64,000 nucleotides of DNA. Source: Rhizomys pruinosus (Eukaryota; Chordata; Mammalia; Rodentia; Spalacidae). Both the position numbers and the translations under genes were made by a program. Shown in pieces: positions 52,995-63,129 of the stretch. The stretch is taken from contig VZQC01005680.1 of assembly GCA_009823505.1 (NCBI GenBank), positions 4,522,559-4,586,558 on the forward strand. The letters run 5' to 3'. A model generated the notes under the pieces. It was not told where the DNA came from, searched no databases, and was given only the letters and a program-made list of their open reading frames with translations. Each line of letters opens with the position of its first letter. The stretch's first letter is position 1.

Positions 52995-53260
52995 GTGCAG
53001 GAGTGTGCGCATGTGCAGAAGCCAGAAGGGGACAGCAGGTGTCTGTCAGCCTCCTCCTTATCCCTTTGAGACAGGATCTCTCACTGAATTTAGAGCCAGG
53101 CTGGCAGCCAGCAAGTGCCAGGGACCCTTCTGTCTCTGCTCTCAAGGGCACTGGGGTTAATGGCTATGGGGCCACGTCTAACTTTCTGTGTGCATGCTAG
53201 GGATTTGAACTCAGGTCTTCATTTTTGAGCAGCAAGCCCTCCAGCCCACTGAGCCTCTCC
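52995..53260 (-). mobile_element. B3 SINE
   Basis: GAGACAGGATCTCTCACTGA, CTGCTCTCAAGGGCACTGGG, CATGCTAGGGATTTGAACTC and AGCAAGCCCTCCAGCCCACT. Confidence 0.85.
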
Positions 53261-53685
53261 CCAACTCTCTGTGACTTTTCTGAGGACCTTTCCCACCACA
53301 GGCATTGCATTAGATCACAGAGCCCTGTTTTTAGGTTGGGAAGAAAGACTACCATCCCCCGCCAGCTCTGCCTCCAGTTATTGATTTTCCAGACATAGTA
53401 GAATCATATCAAGGACTACAGCAAAAGAAAAAGAGGGAAAAGCTCATAAATGCTGTGCTCACCCGGTGGCAGGCTTTCATTAGGTCTTAATGAAGCCTGG
53501 GCCTGCTGTCCCTGAGGCCCTTTTTAATTCCCATTTGATGGGGGCTCAGCTACCTCCTCAGCCCAGAGGATCCCCAGGGGACGAACACCAGTAAGTCAGA
53601 ACCAGAACTCAAGGCTGAAGCTGCAAACAAAGGAGAGTCTGTGAATTGTAGAGACCATGAATGACTCCAAAGAGAGCTTCCATGC
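53261..53685. other. Repeat-poor sequence with a palindrome
   Basis: GGCTTTCATTA/TAATGAAGCC at 53472-53497 is a near-perfect inverted repeat with two TAAT cores. Flanking CCCTTTTTAATTCCCATTTG looks non-repetitive and could be conserved. Confidence 0.45.
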
Positions 53686-53689
53686 ATGA

Positions 53690-54470
53690 ATGTGCACACA
53701 CACACACACACACACTCACATGATTGCACACATACTCACATGCTAGTGCACACACGCACATGCACACATTCACACTCACATGCATACGTGCACACAACTA
53801 ACCACATACACAGCACACAAAACAAACAGCACATGCCCAAACATACACCACATATATACAATACACACATATATCATATACACAATACACATACCACTAC
53901 ACACATTCATATGCATGCACCACAGGACCCACACAACACACCATATAAACCACACACATACAACACATAGGACATAAAACACACAACACATTTACATCCA
54001 ACACACAGCACACCACACACACAATACACACAAAATACATAAAATGAACACATATCATACATAGCATAGAACACACACAACACCTACACATGAAACAAAC
54101 GTATCACATATGTAACACATGCAAAGCATACACAAGGAACATACACAGCACATACAGATACACCACACCACACACACATACACATACAACACATATTCTA
54201 GACACACAACATATACCTACAACACACAACCTTCCACACATACAAAACACCTAGTGGACACACATTCATGCATCACATCCACCACCACACACATATCACA
54301 CAGCAAAACATACAACATACAACATATCACACGTACCACCCACAACGCAGCACACAACCACACAGAGACTACTGCCACACCGATAAACACAACACAACAC
54401 ATAACCAAAGACACTACTGACATACAAATAGATAAATACACACACAACATATACAAGAAACCACACAAAA
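53690..54470 (+). repeat. ~780-bp CA-rich degenerate array
   Basis: Begins with pure (CA)n (53695-53716) and continues as ACACA/ATACA/CACAT mixtures almost without G. Overlapping frames (up to 135 residues) are histidine/threonine or cysteine/valine translations and not genes. Confidence 0.95.
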
Positions 54471-54477
54471 TAAATGA

Positions 54478-54650
54478 GTGATGTGCCCTTAAAGGGCATG
54501 GCTCCATGAATTCCTCCTCCCACCAGGCCCCACCTCCTAAAAGTCCCACAATTCCCAGCAGCCCAATTAGTTCTAAATCCATCAGTTCTTGTTCCAGGGA
54601 TGAGATCAAAGCTCTTTGAGCCAATCACCTCCTCCAGCCCCTACTTCTGC
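54478..54650 (-). mobile_element. Type-2-like right part
   Basis: AGGCCCCACCTCCTAAAAGT, CCCACAATTCCCAGCAGCC follow the reverse type-2 motif order. Confidence 0.6.
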
Positions 54651-54673
54651 ACACAGCTGTACTGAGGCCCAAG

Positions 54674-54677
<4 letters not shown>

Positions 54678-54719
<42 letters not shown>
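54678..54719 (+). repeat. (GT)n microsatellite
   Basis: Pure GT run of about 42 bp. Confidence 0.98.
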
Positions 54720-54720
<1 letters not shown>

Positions 54721-54724
54721 CCTC

Positions 54725-54830
54725 CTGCCTTACTCTCCTTAACACAGGGTCTCTCACTGAACCTGGCAGCCAGCAGGCCCCAGCAATCCCCGTCTCAACT
54801 CACCCGCACTACTGGGGTGCATTCAAGCAT
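54725..54830 (-). mobile_element. B3-like fragment
   Basis: ACACAGGGTCTCTCACTGAA, CCAGCAGGCCCCAGCAATCC. Confidence 0.7.
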
Positions 54831-55745
54831 ATGGGACATTTACTGTTTAGACAATAATGCAAGGCGTGCGTCCTCACTGCACCCTGCTATGTGTGGTAGT
54901 ATAGGTGATGCATTTCTCTTTTTTGGGGGGGGGGGTATTGTTACCCCTGCCCACTGTAAGGAGCATCCGTCCCTGTCTGAGGCAGGCAGCAGCTGCTGTG
55001 TAATCACTCCTGCCTGTCCTATTTGAACATATGCTTGCTTTCATTGTACATGAGTCTCGCTGGCCCTATGCATGCAGACCTAGCTGCCACCAGCAACACT
55101 GCAGACCTGCTTGCCACTGATGGCATTTTCATATGCTAATGGGAATTAATAATTCATGTGCAGTAATCTGCCTTGTGGCTCTACCTCTTCCTCCTTTTGT
55201 CCTCCCTGAGGGTCTGAGGAGACCTGGGTGATGCTTCCTGGGGCTAAGGCCAGGCATCAGCAGAGCCTCTGAAGCCTTCAGCTTCCTGCTGAAGATGGAC
55301 ATGGTAACTGAAGGGGGCATCACGAGGTGGTCCCAAGCTCTCATTTAAAGACTTCATGTTCTGGGCTGGCAGCTGAGGACCTGTCTGGGGTAAAGGGGAG
55401 CTATCTGTGTCTGTGCCTGGAGCGCCTCCCAGTCACTGAGCGGTTCAGTTTTATCTGACCTTTTGCAGTGGCTGTTTCTGGACTCTGTCAATCCTGTGCA
55501 AACTCGCTCTGGGAGACAAGCCCAGCCAGACCACAAGGGCTTTTTCTATTTAGGCCAATATCTGTGTCACTCCGGAGCTGGGAGGAATTTTCCAAGCCAC
55601 TAATTTGTCCTTCACTAGGAGACACGGCGATGAGTGATTGGTGTTATTTTAAGCTCCCTAAATTGGAGCGTTGCTTTTGGGTGCGAGATGGCTTTAATTT
55701 CTTATCCAGTGCCATTTCTGCACACGTGAAGTGATAACGTCTGGT
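54831..55745. other. Repeat-poor block, possible conserved non-coding DNA
   Basis: About 900 bp of balanced composition without SINEs or tandem repeats apart from a G run at 54923-54932. Contains an octamer-like ATATGCTAATGGGAATTAAT near 55133. A forward 88-residue frame (55468-55734) ends in TGA without a recognisable domain or splice context. No function assigned. Confidence 0.45.
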
Positions 55746-55749
55746 ATTT

Positions 55750-55850
55750 CCGGTTAACTCAACAAAAATTTATCATGTATCTGCTGCATGCCAGGCTCTG
55801 AGCTACATGTTGGGATGGCCTGAGATGAAGGGCGCATTTGTTCACCCACG
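55750..55850 (-). mobile_element. Ancient L2/MIR-type fragment
   Basis: CTCAACAAAAATTTATCATG and GTATCTGCTGCATGCCAGGC resemble the reverse of the common ancient 3' end motif (in standard form, TTATTGAGCACCTACTATG then CCAGGC). Confidence 0.4.
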
Positions 55851-56035
55851 TCTCTCCATGAAGCCACTCTCCCTACAAAGCACTTCTGAGCACTACTATG
55901 AACTGGGCTCTTCCAAGTGTTGAAGGTGGACCCAATGCCATAAGGAACTCTGTAGCTTAAGTTCCTTATTGCTTTTACAAAGTACTTCACAGAACACAAT
56001 GTGAAGGAGGAGACATTTAGTTTCTCTTTTCCATT

Positions 56036-56205
56036 TTCATGTGCATGTGTGCGGTATGCTATACATGTGGATTCCTGAAGTTGACGTCAAGAATCATCCT
56101 TCGCGGTTCTTCCACTATATCCATTGACACAGGGGCTCTCAATCAAACCCAGAACTCCTGATATGGCTGGCTGTGCTAGGCAGCTTGCTGTGGGATCCCC
56201 TGTCT
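56036..56205 (-). mobile_element. B3 SINE, diverged
   Basis: TCATGTGCATGTGTGCGGTA, GGGGCTCTCAATCAAACCCA, GATATGGCTGGCTGTGCTAG. Confidence 0.6.
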
Positions 56206-56224
56206 CAAGGGAACACGACATAGC

Positions 56225-56651
56225 ACCTAAGTCCTCGTTGCTGAATTACCATTTATCTTGGGCCATCTTTACCCCCTAAATAGCCACTCCTTCCCCACCT
56301 CTGTGTCTGATCTAACATCCTGTAACTAAACTTTTAGACTGTGTTAAGCTGGCAGACCACCAGCTTCCACCAGCCCAAGCTGAGAATGTCGTCACATGCC
56401 ACCTGACGCCTACAGCACAGGTTTCCCCGGTTTACCTGCCTGATGTTTCCACAGGTTTTTGAAAAGGTGTCTTCATTTATGGCTTTCTTTGAGCTTCATC
56501 AAAGCATTACCTTCATCAAACTGTTACCATGTGTAACACAGAATCGGAAGTAACCTGAATCTGTGTTCCTGGGCTATGGTCACTTTATATTTGGCTCCGG
56601 AATAAACTATCTCTCATTCCCTTTGAGGTGAGGGTTTCATTTTTGTGTCTA
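56225..56651 (+). mobile_element. Candidate solo LTR
   Basis: Ends with a polyadenylation context (GGCTCCGGAATAAACTATCT) then TCCCTTTGAGGTGAGGGTTT and TTTGTGTCTACA, typical of an LTR R-U5 end. No internal retroviral genes adjoin. The left boundary is uncertain and the family is unnamed. Confidence 0.5.
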
Positions 56652-56941
56652 CAGCCATATGATGTGGAATTCGTGTGTGAGTAGGCAGTCAGTCAGTAGT
56701 AACGCATACTGAAAAAGTGAGCAATCAACGAATCCTACAAGCCTGACCTATGACTGACTGGAGGGAAGACACTTTAGCTAGTTAGGTTCGGTAGCACTGG
56801 CTCACCATCGGCTGCCACTGGGTCATCAGGCATCTCTACACAGGTGAAGATATTATTCATGACCTCTGTACTGCTGACCTTTTTGAAAGACCACAACTGG
56901 GACACAGATCAAGGCAGAGCACCAGCCTAGCATGTAGGAGG
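56652..56941. other. Repeat-poor sequence
   Basis: Nothing recognised. Confidence 0.4.
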
Positions 56942-57400
56942 GCCTGTGTCTAGCGACAAAGAGTGATAGAGAGAAGGAAGGGAGGGAAGAAGGAAGGTAA
57001 AAAGGAAGGAAGGAAGGAAGGAAGAAAGGAAGGAAGGAAGAAATGAAGAAAGGAAGGAAGAAAGGAAGGGAAGAAGGAGGGAAGTGAAGAAGGAAGGGAA
57101 GAAGGAAGGGATGAGGGAAGGAAGGAAGGAAGAAAGGAAGGAAGAAAGAAGGGAAGGAGGGAAGTGAAGAAGGAAGGGAAGAAGGAAGGAAGGAAGGAAG
57201 GAAGGAAAGAAGGAAGGGAAGAAGGAAGGAAGGGAAGAAAGAAGGAAGGAAAGAAGGAAGGAGGGAATGGAAGAAGGAAGAAAGGGAAGAAGGAAGGAAG
57301 GGAAGAAGGAAGGAAGGAAGGAAGGGAAGAAGGAAGGAAGGGAAGAAGGAAGAAAGGAAGGAAGGGAGGGAGGGAGAGAAGAGAAAAGGAGGGAGAGGAG
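56942..57400 (+). repeat. Polypurine (GGAA)n tract, ~460 bp
   Basis: GAAG/GGAA with interruptions; near-total absence of C and few T (AAATGAAGAAAGG, GGGATGAGGG). Reverse frames of up to 193 residues are serine/leucine/proline low-complexity and not genes. It mirrors the opposite-strand tract at 4140-4430. Confidence 0.97.
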
Positions 57401-57649
57401 AAAATGTCACCAGTGGACAAGCCCATGAAGCCACCCAGAGTAGGATTTCTTCTTATCCCCAAGTGTCTAAATGCACAGTGTCCACCTTTGACCCCACGTG
57501 TCTCTCAAGCAAGCCCTTTATTTCATTTTCCTGCCTGAGGGGGAAATGAAAAGAAAAAATCCATTTGCCAGCTTTTCAGCACTTTTTAGTGAGAACAGGC
57601 ACTTCACTTTGAGCGTGGCCTTTTCTGATCGACCCTGTGAACGTTATCA
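57401..57649. other. Repeat-poor sequence
   Basis: No recognised element. Confidence 0.4.
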
Positions 57650-57780
57650 ACTCCATGTAGCACACGGTGGCCTTGAAGCTCTGCGAAGACAGGAGACTTG
57701 CCCACACTTATGTGAAATGGACACTCTATGAGCTGAACCCGGGCTTGTCTACCCCAAGCCTTACACTCCCAAGCACCAGG
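57650..57780 (-). mobile_element. MIR SINE fragment
   Basis: AGACTTGCCCACACTTATGT, GAGCTGAACCCGGGCTTGTC and CCAAGCCTTACACTC follow the reverse MIR core. Confidence 0.7.
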
Positions 57781-57879
57781 CAAACTTCCTCTGTGGACAT
57801 AAATGACACAATTGACATAAGATCTAAAGACATAAACACTTAAAACCACATGGGCCAATATGACATGAGGACCTGACCT

Positions 57880-58561
57880 ATACCCATGTAAAAAAACACC
57901 CTGTGCATGCCTATGAACCCAGTGCTTTGTGGGGGGTGGAGGGATGGAAACAGGATGATCACTGGGGGTGCTGGCCAGCCAGCTGTTGGATATAAGGCTT
58001 GTATGGGTCAGTTCATGTTTAGACTGATATGCATTTCCAACATGGACCGAGAGGGCTAACCCTAGACATCTCAAGGGCTGTGAGTCAGCACAAAATGACT
58101 GATAGCAGATGTCTAGAGACCCCAATAGTAAACAGTGATGTAATCTGTTCTTTAACTCTTTTTGGCAGAGTACCACATTTGTGATTCTGTATAAACACTG
58201 CCTTGCTGTCAGAGCCCTTTGCCAGTCTGCCTGTGTGTGTTTGCCTGTGTGACAAGTGTGGCCTCAGTAGGTGCTGGAATGTGCCTGAGTGCCTGCTGGT
58301 GGCCGCCTGTGTGGCTGCCTGTGTGCTGCTGATTAAATAAGTCTTATCTGCCTGAGGCTTTTCTCAATCCCTTCAAACTCCCAACCTCCTGTCACCTGGC
58401 ATTAGATCTCACACCAGCCTGGCCTCAAACCAGTGAGTTCTAGATTCAGTGAGAGACCCTGTCTGAAGGCCACAAGATAGAGTGACAGAGCAGATACCAA
58501 CGTCCTTTGCCTTCCGTGTGCACATGGGCATGTGTAACATGCACACACGTGAATATACTAC

Positions 58562-58600
<39 letters not shown>
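57880..58600 (+). mobile_element. B3 SINE apparently split by an LTR-like segment
   Basis: Left part 57880-57990 (TGTGCATGCCTATGAACCCA, GCTGGCCAGCCAGCTGTTGG); right part from about 58405 (ACACCAGCCTGGCCTCAAAC, GAGAGACCCTGTCTGAAGG) ending in (AC)n at 58566-58602. Confidence 0.6.
57998..58398 (+). mobile_element. Candidate solo LTR inside B3
   Basis: Has a TATA-like GTATAAACACTGCCTTGCTG at 58188, downstream TG-rich repeats (GCCTGTGTGGCTGCCTGTGT) and an ATTAAATAAG polyadenylation-like site at 58333, then CCTGTCA near the right end. The layout is LTR-like; no viral genes adjoin. Boundaries and TSD unresolved. Confidence 0.4.
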
Positions 58601-58605
<5 letters not shown>

Positions 58606-58663
58606 AGTAGATAAGAACAAAGAGCTCGCCCTAACAATCCTTCTGAAAGGTTACAGTTATCAT

Positions 58664-58892
58664 GGGGCAGGGGAGACACCTCAGTGGTTAAGAGTGCTGG
58701 CTGCTTTTGCAGAGGACCTGGATTCGGTTCCCAGCACCCACATGGCAACTAACAACTATCCCCGAAACTCCACTTTTAGGGGATCTGATGCCCTCTTCTG
58801 GTCTCTGTGGGCATTGCACAACATGAGTGCTCTTGCATACATGCAGGCAAAACACTCATACACATAAAAATTAAAATAAATAAAAAATGTCA
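58664..58892 (+). mobile_element. B2 SINE
   Basis: GGGGCAGGGGAGACACCTCA, TTCGGTTCCCAGCACCCACA and ACACATAAAAATTAAAATAA. Confidence 0.94.
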
Positions 58893-59620
58893 CGAAAAAT
58901 ATTGCCATGCATTTGCCATTTTATTTGTTAAAATCTCTTGAATCCCTATAAAAATGCATGTCAGGTGGCACAGAAGAGGTATCCATGCCTGCTCAAGGAA
59001 AGCAGCTTTTCCTTAGTTAAGAAACCATCTAGTTATAATCATTGTGTCTGTCACAAAGTAGATGCTCATGAATATTTATAAAATGGATATGGCACTCAGC
59101 CCCTAACATTTCTCTGACTATTAAGGCTGGAATGAAAGGAGGAATAAACTGAAGAGCTTCAGACTAGTGTGGTCTTGGATTTCAAAGATTCTGGTGATTC
59201 AATAAACAAGTGTTTCAAATTATACTCCCTTAAAGGGATTGTTCATGGGGAGGTACTTTAACCCCACCTGCACTTTGGAAGTTTGAAAAGGGGGCAATCT
59301 CTTCCTGACTAACATATGTAGCATGCCTAAGTCAGTGAAGTTGCATCTTAAGAGGATTTCATAATTGCAGGGTGATTGAGAAAATGAACCCTCTGTCGTT
59401 AATTGCCGGCATCCAATAAAAATGTAAAATACACAAAATAGTCTTTCTTCAAACCCAAACCTAACTCAGTTCAGATCTCTCCCCCCACCTTCTGATTTGA
59501 AAATCATCAGAGGCTAATGAAAGATTGAAAGAGAAGGAGGTGTTGAGAAGATGCAGAATCTTCTGGAAGGATTGAGCTGTAGGAACGGCAGTGGGAGTTG
59601 TGGAAGGGAATGTCACATGG
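58893..59620. other. Repeat-poor sequence (~730 bp)
   Basis: AT-rich and free of simple repeats. 59150-59460 has CTCTGTCGTTAATTGCCGGC and CATAATTGCAGGGTGATTGA. Could be conserved non-coding DNA. Confidence 0.45.
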
Positions 59621-59624
59621 AATC

Positions 59625-59808
59625 ATGGCTCTGCCATTTATTATTTTCACAACTCCAGTCAAGGAATTAAACTTCTGTGAGAGTCATTTGGTTAAAGTTA
59701 ATAATATCTTTCCCACTGGGCCATGGTAAGGATCCTATCAGATCATTTTTTCACCAGAACCTAGTATCATGCCTGGAACTTAATAAGCCACATATAAATA
59801 TCAGTTCT
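59625..59808 (+). mobile_element. MIR SINE
   Basis: TGGCTCTGCCATTTATTATT, TAAACTTCTGTGAGAGTCAT and AGTATCATGCCTGGAACTTA keep the MIR consensus order, over 180 bp. Confidence 0.85.
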
Positions 59809-60079
59809 TTCTGAATATGTAATATCACAAATCACTTGACATACTTTACAGAACATGGCCATCAAGGGAATACAAATCGGGATGCTGAGAGGGCGATTTG
59901 TTCATAAGTAGATCTGTCACAACATTGGTCCCCAAATATGTTACTTGGAAATAAAGTAAGTTTCAATACATCTAGGTGATACTGTTAGCTGAGGGCTTGC
60001 TGCTGTGGTTTTTAGCCAGAGATACAAAAAAATGCTATAGATATTGTCAGCTGGAGGGGATATTTAATTATGTGTACAT
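59809..60079. other. Repeat-poor sequence
   Basis: Nothing recognised. Confidence 0.4.
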
Positions 60080-60090
60080 ACGAGTCTCTC

Positions 60091-60127
<37 letters not shown>

Positions 60128-60300
60128 TGGTCATGTGTAGCTACTGCATGAAAAGGCTGGCAGAGGACACTGGATCCCCAAGAGCTGCAGTTACAGGTGG
60201 TTGAGGGTTTCAATTTGGGTGCTGGGAACTGCTGGGAACAGAACCAGGGTCCTCTGCAAGAGCAGCCAGTACTTTTAAACCACTGAGCATCTCTCTGGCC
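60080..60300 (-). mobile_element. B2-like SINE with (GT)n
   Basis: GT run 60095-60126, GCTGCAGTTACAGGTGGTTG, CAGGGTCCTCTGCAAGAGCA and a decayed head CATCTCTCTGGCC. Part of the GGGTGCTGGGAACTGCTGGGAA motif is duplicated. Confidence 0.82.
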
Positions 60301-60412
60301 GGCCTGTCCCTCACACAAGAAATCAACGCATGATAGGTGGCAAGCAGAGGACACCATCTATCAATTTGGGAAAACAGGCAGTGGGTGATTCAGAACCGAG
60401 TACCTAGGGTGC

Positions 60413-60672
60413 AGAAGAGTACCACAGAGCCCTCTGATAAAACCAGCACACACTCACACCTAGCAGAAGAGTACCACAGAGCCCCCTGATAAAACCAGCA
60501 CGCACTCACACCTAGCAGAAGAGTACCACGGAGCCTTCTGATAAAACCTGCATGCACCCACACCTAGCAGAAGAGTACCACAGAGCCCCCTGATAAAACC
60601 TGCACACATTCACACCTAGCAGAAGAGTACCACAAAGCCCTTTGATAAAACCTGCACACATTCACACCTAAT
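60413..60672 (+). repeat. 52-bp minisatellite, five units
   Basis: Units starting AGAAGAGTACCACAGAGCCC at 60413, 60465, 60517, 60569 and 60621, each 52 bp and 90-98% alike. No transposon sequence recognised in the unit. Confidence 0.97.
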
Positions 60673-60747
60673 AGCCATACCAACCCTCCTTCTTCTTCAC
60701 CTTCACAAAAGGCTCTGATGGAAATTCTCATTGAGAAAATAATCTAA

Positions 60748-60892
60748 ATGCCGGGCGTGGTGGCGCACACCTTTAATCCTAGCACTTGGGAGGCAGAGGA
60801 AGGCTGGTCTCTGTGAGTTTCAAGGGCAGCCTAGTCTACATAGTGAGTTCCATGACAGCCAGAGCTACAGGGAGACCCTGTCTCAAAAAGAC

Positions 60893-60927
<35 letters not shown>

Positions 60928-60928
60928 G
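60748..60928 (+). mobile_element. B1 SINE, well preserved
   Basis: GCCGGGCGTGGTGGCGCACA with intact CpGs, GCACTTGGGAGGCAGAGGAA, ACATAGTGAGTTCCATGACA and an (AAAT)n tail to 60928. Confidence 0.97.
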
Positions 60929-60929
60929 G

Positions 60930-61214
60930 TTCCAAAACACTCCATCAGTAAAGCACCCACCTTGGGAGCATAAAGACCTGAGTCTGATCCTCAGAACCCA
61001 CACATAAAAAGCCAGGCACATCAGTGCTCACTTGCAAACTCAGTGTGGGGAGACGAGAGGATCTCTGCAGCTCACTGGCCAGCCTAGCCTACTTGGTGAG
61101 CTCCAGGCTAACAAGAGATACTGTCTCAGATAAACAAGGTGGAAGGAGCCTAAGGAACAACACCCAAAGCTGTCCATTGGCCTCCATCTGTGCACACACA
61201 TGTACATGCACATG

Positions 61215-61243
<29 letters not shown>
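60930..61243 (+). mobile_element. B3 SINE with (CA)n tail
   Basis: CTCCATCAGTAAAGCACCCA, CTGAGTCTGATCCTCAGAAC, GGCCAGCCTAGCCTACTTGG; CA run at 61213-61243. Confidence 0.82.
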
Positions 61244-61249
<6 letters not shown>

Positions 61250-61250
<1 letters not shown>

Positions 61251-61496
61251 GTGATAAAACTTTGACCAAAAGTAATTGAGGACAAAAGAGTTTAATATGG
61301 CTTATAGTCTACTACTGAGGAACTTTAGGGCAGGAACTGAAGCCAAGACCATGGACGAACATTGCTTAGTGGCTTGCTTCCCTGACCTGTGCTCAGCTAC
61401 CATTCTAACACAGCTCAGGCCTCTCTGCCCCAGGATGGCATCATCCGTGCTGGGCTTAGCCCTCCTATATCAACTAGCAAACAAGCAAATGCCTCA
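61250..61496 (-). mobile_element. Type-1 element
   Basis: TGTGATAAAACTTTGACCAA, GAACTTTAGGGCAGGAACTG, GGCTTGCTTCCCTGACCTGT and CTATATCAACTAGCAAAC. Confidence 0.85.
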
Positions 61497-61497
61497 A

Positions 61498-61706
61498 GGG
61501 CTGGAGAAGATGGCTCAGCAGTTAAGATCCCTGGCTCCCCTTGCAGAGGAGCCAGGTTCAATTCCCAGCACCCATATGCCAGCTAACAATGATCCATAAC
61601 TCCAGTTCCAAGGAATCTGATACCCTCTTCTGGTCTCTCCTGGTATTACACGCACAGGTACATTTCTATAATGCAGGCAAAAACACTCATACACATAAAT
61701 GATGAT
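61498..61706 (+). mobile_element. B2 SINE
   Basis: GGGCTGGAGAAGATGGCTCA, TTCAATTCCCAGCACCCATA and ACACTCATACACATAAATGA. Confidence 0.92.
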
Positions 61707-61709
61707 GTT

Positions 61710-61918
61710 TGGGCTGGAGAGAGGGCTCAGTGGCCAAGAGCATGGCTGTTCTTACAGAGGACCCATGTTCAGTTCCCAGCAACTACATGTTGGCCAACAA
61801 CCATCCATAACTCCAATCTCACCTGAGATTGGCACCTGACAGACACCATCTTCTGGCCTCCATGGGTATTTAATGCACACGATGCACTTACAAGCTGTGA
61901 AATGCTCATACACATTGT
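61710..61918 (+). mobile_element. B2 SINE, tandem neighbour
   Basis: GGGCTGGAGAGAGGGCTCAG, GTTCAGTTCCCAGCAACTAC, then an internal TCTCACCTGAGATTGGCACC insertion-like stretch and a CTCATACACATTG end. It follows the previous B2 in the same orientation. Confidence 0.88.
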
Positions 61919-61959
61919 TTCAGAAAGATCAGTCCATCGTGGAAGGGAAGGCATAGTGG

Positions 61960-62170
61960 AGCAGCTTAGTTTACATTATGGTTGATCAGGAAGGAGGGAA
62001 GAGAGAGAGAGAGAGAGAGAGAATAACAGACTACAAAGCCACCATAATTGACTTATTCCTCTAGATAAGCCCCACCTCCTAATGTTTCCACAACCCCCCA
62101 AGTAGTGCCCCCAACTGCAGAACAAGTATATAAGATAAGCCAGGGGGCATTTCACAGTCAACCTTTAAGA
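61960..62170 (-). mobile_element. Type-2-like right part with (GA)n
   Basis: GA run 62001-62022, GATAAGCCCCACCTCCTAAT, CACAACCCCCCAAGTAGTGC and GGCATTTCACAGTCAACC. Confidence 0.6.
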
Positions 62171-62227
62171 ATGATGATGTCCGTGTCCACCAGAGGTTGA
62201 AGAAGATGCTGCCCTGCTATACCCATT

Positions 62228-62553
62228 TGGTGTCTGTTGCTGTGATGAAACACTCTGACCAAAAGCAACTTAGGGGAGGATAGGGTTTATCTGACTTACA
62301 CTTCTAGGTCACAGTCCATCGCTGAGGGAAGTCAGGGCAGGAACTCAGCAGGAACCTGAAGCAGAGACCATGGAGGATGCTGCTTGCTGGCTCCCTCACA
62401 GGCTTACGCTCAGCTAGCTTTCATACACAGCCCAGGACCCCCTGCCTAGGGGATGGTGCTGCCCACAGTGGGCTGGGCCCTCCTGCATCAATTAGCAATC
62501 AAGACAATCCCCCACAGACATGCCCACAGGCCAGTCTGATGGAGGAAATTCCT
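62228..62553 (-). mobile_element. Type-1 element, well preserved
   Basis: GTGTCTGTTGCTGTGATGAA, CCAAAAGCAACTTAGGGGAG, GAGACCATGGAGGATGCTGC and GCCCACAGTGGGCTGGGCCC. Confidence 0.95.
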
Positions 62554-62868
62554 CAAATGAGATTCCGTAATTTGCCTTAATTTGATTTTTTTTTTTTGCA
62601 TTTTATACTGCTAACTAGTGTCACTTTTGAGGGAAGATAAAACAAAATGCCATCTGTTACAAAGACATGGGGATTATAGAGATGAAAATGTTTAAATACA
62701 GATCCATTGAACCATTTGTGTTTCTAGCTGCTAAGGCAGGAACCTTTAGAGACTCCTAGATCAATAAAATATTAAAGCCCTTTTCTTTATTTGAAGCTAA
62801 AACTTTCTGACATAATGTGAGCACAGCCATAGTCATCCTATCTCATATTTTAACCTCCTTAACAAACA
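62554..62868. other. Repeat-poor sequence
   Basis: AT-rich, no family recognised. Confidence 0.4.
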
Positions 62869-63058
62869 ATGTGTGTGAGAGAGAAAGAGAGAGAGAGATA
62901 GAGAGGGGGGAGAGAGAGAGAAAGAGAGAGAGAGTTGTATCCCCTGGAACTGGAGTTACAGGTGGTTGTTAGCTGCCATGTGGGTGCTGTGAACTGAATG
63001 CAACCTCCTGCCAGGACAGCGAGTGCTGAGAACTGCTGAGACATCCCTCTAGTCTCCC
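62869..63058 (-). mobile_element. B2 SINE with (GA)n replacing its tail half
   Basis: Purine run 62876-62934, then CCCCTGGAACTGGAGTTACA, GTTAGCTGCCATGTGGGTGC and a decayed head at 63057. Confidence 0.85.
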
Positions 63059-63129
63059 ATCTTAACCTTTTAAATTTCCCCCATGTCTTGAGCTAAGCAG
63101 CCAAAACATGCTTATTACCTTTACTTCTT

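Noticed and set aside
55468..55734. 88-residue forward frame in unique DNA as a possible exon
   Set aside because: No domain, no convincing splice sites or codon bias; kept only as part of a possible conserved block.
56853..57462. Long reverse-strand open frames of 170-193 residues
   Set aside because: They translate the (GGAA)n polypurine tract into serine/leucine/proline repeats; not a gene.
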